From positions 1 to 22,851 of the IMG/VR virus record IMGVR_UViG_3300020400_000044: a DNA stretch of 22,851 nucleotides, one strand, 5' to 3'. The notes under the pieces were generated by a model. That model had not been told where the DNA came from and searched no databases. It saw only the letters and a program-made list of their open reading frames with translations. Shown here one piece after another: positions 7,276 through 14,134 of the stretch; position 1 is the stretch's first letter, and each line of letters starts with the position of its first letter. The stretch comes from a virus. The position numbers and the translations under genes are program-made.

Positions 7276-9300
7276 TCATCCTAAAAAGTATATTGTACAT
7301 GCATTTTCGCCACCAGGTTTAACTGTGCTTCCACCACCGGAGCCTGTTGCTTTCCATTCTATATAATCACCACTGCTACACTTCAAAATAGTAGTGTGAG
7401 AATGATGATAGTATGTAGCATTTGGTTGAGATTGTGGTACAAAGTCAGCAAAGTTAACGCCATTGCCTGTAGAAGTAGCTCCGTTTATAGTCGGATACAA
7501 GTATCTCCATATTGCTCCACCGTTGTTTTCCATTTGTATACTTGTAGTGACTAGATATAACCCTGTTTCAGGACAGGTATATCTTGTATTGCCACTATCC
7601 CAAGCACTGGTGTTTCCTTTTTGATATACTACTGTATTCAAGTTTATTTTTTCCCAACCCCATGTTCCACTACCTGGTAATCCTTGACTGGCAGATAATG
7701 TAAGACAAATTGCACTTTGTCTCGGACGCAGATTATTGCCGTTAGATTTGAGTTCAAGTGCTGGATCTTCTGTAATTTGATGTGCAAGTTTTGTTGCCGA
7801 TGGTGTAGCAGGTATTTTGAATTGCATACTACCATAACTACTCCAAAGAGTCATACGTTCTTGGCCTTTGTGATCGTATTGTATTCCGCCTCTGGTATTG
7901 TTGTCATAACCAAATGCCATACCCCATACAGTGTGATGTCCGCTAGCATCTCTGTTGTTGTCATCATGGAAAAAGTTCATGTAATGTCTTCCAAGATAAG
8001 TTGTTTCAGTAGTATACAGTTGAGCTATATCTTCTTGATATCCAGTTGTATGTCCAGTGGCAGGTTTGTTTACTGTAAATTTTGCTGTCATATTGCCGTC
8101 AGCATTAACACCAACTTTACCAGAGCTATCTATCCTCATGCGTTCACCATCATTAGCACCAAAACGCATAGCATTTACATCATGTTGATAAGTTATGTAC
8201 CCAATATATTCTTGAGAGCCAGATGTACCATCAGAAAAGTAAATATTATTTTGTCCAGAGTTAGTAGAACGTATTGTTATTCCAGTGTTTCCACTATCAG
8301 AAATAGTTAGTTGATCTCCATTATTAGCTAATCCTGCTGTGGTTGTGCCAATCATAACATTACCAGAGCTATCTATCCTCATGCGTTCTGCATCACCTGT
8401 AGTAAACCTCATAGGATTTGTGCGAGAGCTTATTTCCATAGCTGAAGCATCAGAATAAATAAATGCTTCGTTTGTGCCACCTACTCCAAAAGCAACAGCA
8501 CCAGAGTCACTATTGTTTATAGATACTGTAGTTCTATTTGTACCAGATAAAAGATTAGAAGTTGTGCCAATCATAACATTACCAGAGCTATCTATTCTCA
8601 TTCTTTGAGAATTATCTATTTGAAAATCTATAGTAGTATTTGGATAATCTCCCCCACTGTCAGCATTAAATAGTAAATGACCTGAATTTCCAGAAATTAT
8701 AGATGTGCTTGTAGAATCTGGATCAGATAAAGTAATAATAGGCTGACTTCCATGAAGTGTTAGTAACGAAGATGGGCTAGTCGTGCCAATACCAACGTTG
8801 CCATTGTCATCTATTCGAACTTTTTCATCATTATCAACCTCAAATATTATTTTACTATTTGCAATTGCATTATTGACGTCAGTACTAATTACAAAACTTC
8901 CTGTTCCTGTATTTCCTTTTAAATCAACAACTGCATTTGTATTTGTATCTTCTAATCTTATATCAGGAACTGAATCTCTGATGTGTAATTTTTTTGCAGG
9001 AGTTGCTGTGCCGATACCAACACTACCAGTAAAATTACCACCAGACAAAGGCATTTTTGTAGCAATACTGTTAGTGATTGTGGTTGAAAAATTTGCGTCA
9101 TCTCCCAATGCCGCGGCTAACTCATTTAATGTATCTAATGCACCTGGTGCACTGTCAACTAATGCATCAATTTTTAATTGAGCTCTTGCATCAGCTCTTG
9201 TGTTTGTAAAATATAAATTTGAACCTTCTGTTACATCTGCTGTGTTGATACCATCTGCAAATACTGCACTATTATCTGCTATGTCTCTTACTCTACTCAT
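7276..9300 (-). CDS. Tail fibre with C1q-like C-terminal domain, 674 aa
   Basis: The N-terminus (MSRVRDIADNSAVFAD) leads to a SNLYFTNTRADARAQ module at about residues 27-45 and to PGALDTLNELAAALGDDANF at about 53-72, both shared with other fibres here. The shaft holds SVGIGTATP, NVGIGTTSP, two NVMIGTT units with ERMRIDSSG, and a degenerate KVGVNADG unit. Residues about 527-674 form a compact domain with RYTCPETGLYLVTTSIQ and the ending CTIYFLG, the C1q/TNF-like jelly-roll pattern seen as a phage fibre tip; it also has an HHSH run and three Cys. The start overlaps the stop of the 967-residue gene as ATGA, so the two are translationally coupled. Receptor binding by the tip is inference. Confidence 0.82.
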   Translation of the reverse strand: MSRVRDIADNSAVFADGINTADVTEGSNLYFTNTRADARAQLKIDALVDSAPGALDTLNELAAALGDDANFSTTITNSIATKMPLSGGNFTGSVGIGTATPAKKLHIRDSVPDIRLEDTNTNAVVDLKGNTGTGSFVISTDVNNAIANSKIIFEVDNDEKVRIDDNGNVGIGTTSPSSLLTLHGSQPIITLSDPDSTSTSIISGNSGHLLFNADSGGDYPNTTIDFQIDNSQRMRIDSSGNVMIGTTSNLLSGTNRTTVSINNSDSGAVAFGVGGTNEAFIYSDASAMEISSRTNPMRFTTGDAERMRIDSSGNVMIGTTTAGLANNGDQLTISDSGNTGITIRSTNSGQNNIYFSDGTSGSQEYIGYITYQHDVNAMRFGANDGERMRIDSSGKVGVNADGNMTAKFTVNKPATGHTTGYQEDIAQLYTTETTYLGRHYMNFFHDDNNRDASGHHTVWGMAFGYDNNTRGGIQYDHKGQERMTLWSSYGSMQFKIPATPSATKLAHQITEDPALELKSNGNNLRPRQSAICLTLSASQGLPGSGTWGWEKINLNTVVYQKGNTSAWDSGNTRYTCPETGLYLVTTSIQMENNGGAIWRYLYPTINGATSTGNGVNFADFVPQSQPNATYYHHSHTTILKCSSGDYIEWKATGSGGGSTVKPGGENACTIYFLG
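8342..8595. repeat. 35-base direct repeat within a fibre gene
   Basis: Bases 8342-8376 recur exactly at 8561-8595, about 219 bases apart, inside the 7276-9300 gene. Both copies encode SSGNVMIGTT-type repeat sequence. Slippage or recombination between them would remove or add one shaft repeat in frame (219 is a multiple of 3). Confidence 0.85.
9181..9210. repeat. 30-base repeat shared with 10740..10769
   Basis: Bases 9181-9210 in the C1q-tipped fibre gene are identical to 10740-10769 in the 967-residue gene. Both encode FTNTRADARA on the minus strand, and a related form occurs near 22798-22830. Confidence 0.85.
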
Positions 9301-12200
9301 ACTGGCATGTACCTTATATCTATACTTTGATTGAGCAGTGGAGCACTACCAAAAGTTAATGTTGTGCCACTTACACTGTAATCACTTGGAGGTAATATCA
9401 GTCCATCTAATATTACTAACACACTATTCGCTGTGTGTCCTGCAGGAATTGTATATGCTGTGGTTGAATTGTTTCCTGTATACTGATTGCTTGTGTATGT
9501 TAAATTTAATTTAGCATTTGTTACACTATCATCTGCTGGAACACTAGCATTTGCATATGGCAAACCAAGATATCTTACATAGATTCTAGCATTAAGTGCC
9601 GGAGCACTTGTAAATGTTAGTGTTGTTCCACTTGTTGTGTAGTTTTCAGTAGGTTCTTGTACAACATTGTCTACCATTACCAATAGTGCTTGTGCTACAC
9701 CTGGATCAGTACTAAGTGTAAATGCAGTTGTTGTATTGTCACCAGTAAAGGTTTGTTTTTGATATGCACCAGCCGCAATTTTATCTACAGTAATTGTTCC
9801 GTCTTGTAGTTTTACTCCAGTAATACTTGCATCAGCTACAGTACCAACATTAAGTGCAACACCATAATAGCGTACATAAACCTCAACACCTGCTGTAGGA
9901 GCACTTGCCAATGTCATTGTTGTTCCACTTACTGTGTAGTTTGTGACTGGCTTTTGCCAAACATTTGCAATATACACTGTAATTGCATATGGAGAACCAG
10001 GATCAACTGAAAGCGTATATGCAGTTTGATTTGATCCTGCTGTAAATGTATCTGCTGTATAATAATTGCTTGCAGATATTTTGCTAAGTCCTATTGTATT
10101 ATCCTGTAGCTTTGCTCCAGTTATACTGTTATCTGCTACTGTTCCAACTGGTAGTCCTACACCATATCCTCTTACTTCAACTATTTGTCCATTAGTGGGT
10201 GTACCAGCTAGTGTAAGCGTTGTACCTACCACAGTTAATCCACTAGTTTTTTGTGGTACACCATCTACAAAAACTTGTATAGCATTTTTACTTCCTGGAT
10301 CACTGCTCAAAGTAAATGTACCTGTCGATCCATTTGCTGTAAATTGATCTACAAAGACATTTGTAGGATCTAACATGCTATTTGTTATGAAGCTAGGTTG
10401 AAACTCACTGCTAGCACTTACGTATTTTAGTATTTGATTGTTTGTAACACCACTCGAATCTACATCACTTAAATCACTAATAGCAGATACACTGCTACTA
10501 ATCGTAATTGTCTTGGTAGCACCTGTGCCAGTTGCAGTAACACCTGCACCAACAAAATTAAGAGTGGTTGCACTAGTTGATAGTGCAGAACCTTCATCTT
10601 GTACTGTAATTTGTCCGCCAACTGTGCCTGGCTTCCAATAATTATTGGCGTTATCCCAAACAAGTGCTTGTCCGTTAGTAGGTGATGCATTATTAACATT
10701 GTTTAGAGATGCAAGGTTTGCCGCCGCAATGCGTAAGTCAGCTCTTGCATCAGCTCTTGTGTTTGTAAAGTAAAGATTGGAAGTACCTTCTGATAGGTCA
10801 TCTGTATCTTTTGCCGCAAAATCTGTATTAAAATTACTTGTTGTATATCCTGCCGCGCCATCTATAGTAAGTGTTCCTGCGGCATCATCATAAGTTGCTG
10901 TAATGTTGCTACCACCAACAATCAGTGCGGCAACTCTGTCGTCTACACGTTCATTTGTAAAATATAAATTGGACCCTTCTGTCAAATCTGCTGTTGTACT
11001 ACTAGTTTCATCTATAAGTTTTATCCAATTACCACCATGAGCAAAATATCCTTTGTTAGTTGCATGTACATGAGCAAACATACCATGATAGGTGCTAGCA
11101 CTAGGTAAGTCACTTTCTTGTGCATAATGATTAGAATATGTAATTTTGTTTGAACCAAAATCAGTTGTTCCTGTTGCAGTTAAGCCGTTTAATACAGGAG
11201 GTGTATACGTAATTGATTTAGCACTGGAGTTCCAAGCTATAGCACCATTACCTGCAGGTGTACCTTCTGTGCCTATTGTGATATCTGCTTGTGTTAGCAG
11301 TGCATTTGTATTGTAAAATGGCGCTTTGTTGAATACCCACTTGTCACCTGTGCTAGCATATGTTAAAGTTGCACTAGCACCATCAACTGTGATGCCTGCT
11401 CCATTTGCCGCGGCGGCATTTGCCGCACCACTAGCTATAGTAATATTAAGGTCATCTACGTCTAATTGGGTACTATTTATAGTGGTTGTAGTTCCATTAA
11501 CGGTAAGTGTACCAGTTACTGTTAAGTTGTTGCCAATTGTGACATCATTGGGCAATCCAATTTGTACTTGATTGTTTGTTACAGCGGTTTCTATTTCACT
11601 GCTTGTACCAGCAAAAGTAAGTGTATCCGTGCCTAGTGTAATTGTGTCAGTGCCACTATCTCCTGCAATGTCTGTTGTGGTAACAATGTTTACACTTTGC
11701 GTACTTGCACTTGTAATACGTCCTTTTGAATCTACTGTAATTACAGGTATAGCACTACCACTACCAAAACTTCCAGCAGTGACACCTGAATTTGCTAGTG
11801 TTAAATTTAATGCAACATTAGCTGTGCCGTCAAAAGACACATTGGGTGCAGTTGCATCACCTGTCGCACTGAAATTTCTTGCAGTTTGTAAAGCAGTTGC
11901 AGTGCCAGCGTTTCCTGTTATTGTACTGGTTGTGGCATCAATTGTTAGACTGTTTGCAACATCATTATAATTTACACTGATATTATTACCAGCTGTAATT
12001 AAATTACTAACAAAATCATCTGTACGTTCTTGAGTAGCGTAAAGATTTGCAGTGCCTTCTACAACATCATCACTGTCAAAAGCTGTGCTAACATTAATCA
12101 AAGCCTCCCATGCACCTGAAGTACTGTTATACTTCCAGCCACGTCCTAGTCTTACATAGGTATCGCCATTACTTGGATTCGAAGGAAAATTTAAACTCAT
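9297..12200 (-). CDS. Large modular fibre-like protein with tandem C-terminal beta repeats, 967 aa
   Basis: The longest gene of the window differs from its neighbours: it has no GIGT units, no S74 and no C1q domain. The start MSLNFPSNPSNGDTYV and GRGWKYNSTSGAWEAL form a short N-terminal motif common in phage fibre-related proteins. Next come a LTVNGTTTTINSTQLDVDD module near residues 230-248, a TYHGMFAHVHATN module near 379-391 shared with the 20436-22851 gene, two NLYFTN units, and LNNVNNASPTNGQALVWD. Residues 616-967 are four tandem repeats, the first two with SITGxKLQDxTI linkers. It starts a unit with its own perfect late promoter and AAGG ribosome site, and its stop overlaps the next start. 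It may be a connecting or base-proximal fibre; that is inference. Confidence 0.82.
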   Translation of the reverse strand: MSLNFPSNPSNGDTYVRLGRGWKYNSTSGAWEALINVSTAFDSDDVVEGTANLYATQERTDDFVSNLITAGNNISVNYNDVANSLTIDATTSTITGNAGTATALQTARNFSATGDATAPNVSFDGTANVALNLTLANSGVTAGSFGSGSAIPVITVDSKGRITSASTQSVNIVTTTDIAGDSGTDTITLGTDTLTFAGTSSEIETAVTNNQVQIGLPNDVTIGNNLTVTGTLTVNGTTTTINSTQLDVDDLNITIASGAANAAAANGAGITVDGASATLTYASTGDKWVFNKAPFYNTNALLTQADITIGTEGTPAGNGAIAWNSSAKSITYTPPVLNGLTATGTTDFGSNKITYSNHYAQESDLPSASTYHGMFAHVHATNKGYFAHGGNWIKLIDETSSTTADLTEGSNLYFTNERVDDRVAALIVGGSNITATYDDAAGTLTIDGAAGYTTSNFNTDFAAKDTDDLSEGTSNLYFTNTRADARADLRIAAANLASLNNVNNASPTNGQALVWDNANNYWKPGTVGGQITVQDEGSALSTSATTLNFVGAGVTATGTGATKTITISSSVSAISDLSDVDSSGVTNNQILKYVSASSEFQPSFITNSMLDPTNVFVDQFTANGSTGTFTLSSDPGSKNAIQVFVDGVPQKTSGLTVVGTTLTLAGTPTNGQIVEVRGYGVGLPVGTVADNSITGAKLQDNTIGLSKISASNYYTADTFTAGSNQTAYTLSVDPGSPYAITVYIANVWQKPVTNYTVSGTTMTLASAPTAGVEVYVRYYGVALNVGTVADASITGVKLQDGTITVDKIAAGAYQKQTFTGDNTTTAFTLSTDPGVAQALLVMVDNVVQEPTENYTTSGTTLTFTSAPALNARIYVRYLGLPYANASVPADDSVTNAKLNLTYTSNQYTGNNSTTAYTIPAGHTANSVLVILDGLILPPSDYSVSGTTLTFGSAPLLNQSIDIRYMPV
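9300..10355 (-). repeat. Four tandem protein repeats of about 62-100 aa
   Basis: By eye the repeats fall at residues 616-714 (10355-10059), 715-814 (10058-9759), 815-905 (9758-9486) and 906-967 (9485-9300). Each has F/YT.xN.TTAYTL, a strand with VDxV or LDGL, NYTxSGTTLTF, SAP and an ending VRYxG. The first two are followed by SITGxKLQDxTI linkers, the third by a degenerate version, and the fourth ends the protein at RYMPV. The same fold pattern is the N-terminal module of the genes at 2728-4926 and 14135-15598. Confidence 0.8.
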
Positions 12201-12226
12201 ATGTATACCTTATCTGCTATACATAT
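12199..12226 (-). repeat. 9-bp inverted repeat in the leader of the 9297..12200 gene
   Basis: The arms ATATGTATA (12226-12218) and TATACATAT (12207-12199) are perfectly complementary around the 10-base spacer GCAGATAAGG on the minus strand. It overlaps the late promoter on one side and the start codon on the other, as in the leaders at 1857 and 6931. Confidence 0.7.
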
Positions 12227-12231
12227 TTATA
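12224..12231 (-). promoter_or_regulatory. T4-type late promoter, perfect TATAAATA
   Basis: This is a perfect match to the T4 late promoter octamer, 23 bases before the ATG at 12200 and 4 bases after the stop of the chaperone-like gene at 12236. It is one of the two best promoters in the window. Confidence 0.8.
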
Positions 12232-12235
12232 CTAA

Positions 12236-12646
12236 TTATGATGGCTTAGTGGGCCACGTAACTGAGCTTTGATCCAACATTCCATCTTTGATTTTTGGAT
12301 CAGCAGACGCTGGTAAATCTCTGAGTGCTTTTCTATAGTTTTTCCAAGCTGTACTCATAGTAACATCACTGTTACCCATCCAATCAGTTTCTGCTAGTTT
12401 TTGATTACGCTCTGCTCGAAGTAAACGCATAGGTTCTTCAGCTATTAGTGCATCTCGTTTGGCTACAACTGCTTCCCAAGTAGTTCCCCATTCTGATTCC
12501 TTTGTACTTTCAATAGCTGAACCATTTGCATCTGCACCTGTTATTTTAGCGTACATAGTTGAGAATTCGTCTTTGTTAGTAGGTTCACCTCTGAGTACCC
12601 ATTCTTTAATACCTAATTCTGTCAATGCTTTTGCAATATCTGTCAT
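12236..12646 (-). CDS. Tail assembly chaperone-like protein (PF16778 type), 136 aa
   Basis: Residues 80-136 carry the same signature as the proteins at 1891 and 15629: RN at 80-81, DW at 88-89, YR at 104-105, LRD at 108-110 and the ending WPTKPS. The N-terminal part (ALTELGIKEWVLRGEPTN, then DEFSTMYAKITG) is a separate mostly helical segment not shared with the other two. The family is associated with tail-fibre loci and thought to aid assembly. Unlike its relatives, this gene has its own late promoter, and an AAAGGA ribosome site, rather than being coupled to a fibre gene, so it may be made in larger amounts or at a different level. It lies directly ahead of the 967-residue gene. Confidence 0.78.
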   Translation of the reverse strand: MTDIAKALTELGIKEWVLRGEPTNKDEFSTMYAKITGADANGSAIESTKESEWGTTWEAVVAKRDALIAEEPMRLLRAERNQKLAETDWMGNSDVTMSTAWKNYRKALRDLPASADPKIKDGMLDQSSVTWPTKPS

Positions 12647-12668
12647 TTGTTTATTCCTTTGTTAAATG

Positions 12669-12676
12669 TATTTATC
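12669..12676 (-). promoter_or_regulatory. T4-type late promoter, GATAAATA, overlapping a stop codon
   Basis: The octamer matches the late consensus at seven of eight positions and lies 22 bases before the ATG at 12646. The stop codon TAA of the upstream gene (12674-12672) is part of the octamer. Confidence 0.6.
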
Positions 12677-13163
12677 CTATTAAATACCCCATACAGTTTG
12701 TAAAAGCAGATGCACCATACACACCATAAGTGCTGGTACTAGTAGACCTTAAATACCATGAAAAAGTATCACCAACTCCCATTTCATAAACTACACATAA
12801 ATGATCCTGATTCCAACTTGCACCTGTAGCAGTTTGATTTCCTTTTGTTATCACAGTACTATTTTTATATCCGTGTAATTGCATATCGCCGGCTGGATTG
12901 CCATGCATCCAATTCATTGCAAAAAAGTATACACCAGCAATCGGACAAGTAAAATCTCCTGTACTTGCATTAAAATTACTTCCTATATCATGTACAGTAG
13001 TCCAGCTTCCTATTTTCACTGTAGCATTTGTTTCTGCCAAATGTCCATTTTTATTTGCATAAAACGAAGGTCTAGCTGGAGTTGTAATTCTACCTGCACT
13101 ATCAATAGTCATCGCTGTAGTGTCATTAGTGTGTTGTAGCTGTTGAACTTTTAATACGCTCAT
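12672..13163 (-). CDS. Small C1q-like structural protein, 163 aa
   Basis: The short N-terminus MSVLKVQQLQ and TIDSAGRITTPARPSF (about residues 19-34) lead straight into a C1q/TNF-like domain: NFNASTGDFTCPIAGVYFF at about 63-81 and the ending CMGYLIG. The corresponding segment in the 18381-20156 fibre is FNASNGRFTAPVAGTYLF, so this looks like the same type of tip without a shaft. C1q-like domains form trimers and bind ligands, so this may be a decoration or adhesin bound to the tail; the target is unknown. The start overlaps the upstream stop as ATGA, with a GGAG ribosome site inside that gene's last codons. It is the fourth gene of the unit that begins at 15598. Confidence 0.78.
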   Translation of the reverse strand: MSVLKVQQLQHTNDTTAMTIDSAGRITTPARPSFYANKNGHLAETNATVKIGSWTTVHDIGSNFNASTGDFTCPIAGVYFFAMNWMHGNPAGDMQLHGYKNSTVITKGNQTATGASWNQDHLCVVYEMGVGDTFSWYLRSTSTSTYGVYGASAFTNCMGYLIG

Positions 13164-13177
13164 TGTGCAATCTCCAT
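13160..13177 (-). promoter_or_regulatory. Ribosome site embedded in the last codons of the upstream gene
   Basis: The 18 bases ATGGAGATTGCACAATGA encode MEIAQ-stop of one gene and supply GGAG and the ATG for the next. The same 18 bases occur at 13630-13647. Confidence 0.75.
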
Positions 13178-13633
13178 CGCTATAAATGTTGCTGTGTTTG
13201 CAATACCTGCCTGATCATTAAATCTCGCTCGGTTTCCATTTATCTCTATTGTGTAAGTTAAGGTAGATGTACTATTATGAGTAGTATCAAAGAAAGCTGT
13301 AACCCAACTCAGGGTGTTCCAAGCGCCATCTTCTGTATAACCCTGACCATCGTTAGTCATAATTACAGACCCGTTTCTTTTTATTCTTAATCCCCTACTG
13401 TAAGGGCTTCCAGCACTGTAGTGCCAGCCTGCGGCAAAGTTTTGTAGAAGTATTTGACTGTTAGCAAATTTTGGTGTTATCGCAAGACTATGACCAACAT
13501 CTGAATAACTGCTTGATACTACTTGTATATTTGAAGTAATAATAGATTTTGTTATCTGTATGATGTGACCGGGAATATGTACACCATGATTAGAACTTTT
13601 TTCCTCAAGATTATCAACATACAAAGTACTCAT
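13160..13633 (-). CDS. Small virion structural-like protein ending in MEIAQ, 157 aa
   Basis: I do not recognise a named family, but this is clearly a relative of the gene just upstream. Both start with a short M-x-x-L-x-V-D segment, then a GHxIQ motif (here IPGHIIQITKS), a SLAITPKFANSQI segment matching SFTPKFSDSI, a series of beta strands and the ending MEIAQ. No signal peptide, membrane segment or catalytic motif is visible. Such short beta-rich proteins stand near fibre genes in marine phages and are usually taken as structural. The start overlaps the previous stop as ATGA, and the ribosome site lies in that gene's last codons. It may bind the same scaffold as the other MSxLKV-type proteins. 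Confidence 0.72.
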   Translation of the reverse strand: MSTLYVDNLEEKSSNHGVHIPGHIIQITKSIITSNIQVVSSSYSDVGHSLAITPKFANSQILLQNFAAGWHYSAGSPYSRGLRIKRNGSVIMTNDGQGYTEDGAWNTLSWVTAFFDTTHNSTSTLTYTIEINGNRARFNDQAGIANTATFIAMEIAQ

Positions 13634-13647
13634 TGTGCAATCTCCAT
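13630..13647 (-). promoter_or_regulatory. Ribosome site embedded in the last codons of the upstream gene
   Basis: The 18 bases encoding MEIAQ-stop also contain GGAG, 8 bases before the overlapping ATG of the next gene. They are base-for-base identical to 13160-13177. Confidence 0.75.
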
Positions 13648-14133
13648 TATAGTCATATATGACGGGTCACCATAATTGTTTACTCTTGCAGTACCATTTG
13701 AATTACTAGGTTTGAACACAACTGAATAACTTCTTGCACTGGTACTACCAGCACTTCCGTACCATTGCATTGTGTGTTGACTAATATTTTGTGAATTGTC
13801 GCTACTGTGATAATCAGTGTATTGACTATCATAAAGAACTGTTGAATCCTGTTTAATATTGTAACTTATACCCAAATCACTGTAATTGTAATGCTCACCT
13901 GCTATAGTTGTTATCAGCCATATTATACTGTCTGAAAATTTAGGTGTGAAACTTTTACTCATACCAAATGATTGAAAAGTACTTCCGCTATATGTTACTA
14001 CTGTTGCACTACTATGAAATACAGTTTGAATTACATGACCAGCTGGCAGTTTTAAATTGGTTACGCTACTTATATCAACTGCGGTTGCTGTAGTTGCGCC
14101 TTGTACTGTATCTACTTTTAATATACTTGCCAT
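13630..14133 (-). CDS. Small virion structural-like protein ending in MEIAQ, 167 aa
   Basis: This is the first of two tandem relatives. The N-terminus MASILKVDTVQGATTATAVD resembles the MSxLKV starts of neighbours. It is followed by LKLPAGHVIQTVFHSS, SFTPKFSDSIIWLITT and a Tyr/Ser-rich beta region, and ends in MTIMEIAQ. No enzyme motif is seen. The gene starts one base after the stop of the fibre gene with no clear ribosome site, so translation is probably by coupling. A structural role in the tail or fibre is likely from its position; the precise part is unknown. Confidence 0.72.
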   Translation of the reverse strand: MASILKVDTVQGATTATAVDISSVTNLKLPAGHVIQTVFHSSATVVTYSGSTFQSFGMSKSFTPKFSDSIIWLITTIAGEHYNYSDLGISYNIKQDSTVLYDSQYTDYHSSDNSQNISQHTMQWYGSAGSTSARSYSVVFKPSNSNGTARVNNYGDPSYMTIMEIAQ

Positions 14134-14134
14134 T

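Noticed and set aside
6926-7366. Plus-strand frame of 146 codons spanning the promoter and the 93-residue gene
   Set aside because: It covers a late promoter and the whole of a well-formed minus-strand gene with a ribosome site, and its product has no recognisable features.
3741-8595. Regularly recurring 25-36 base repeats as a CRISPR array
   Set aside because: The repeats are in-frame codons of fibre motifs with uneven, long spacing and lie in several genes.
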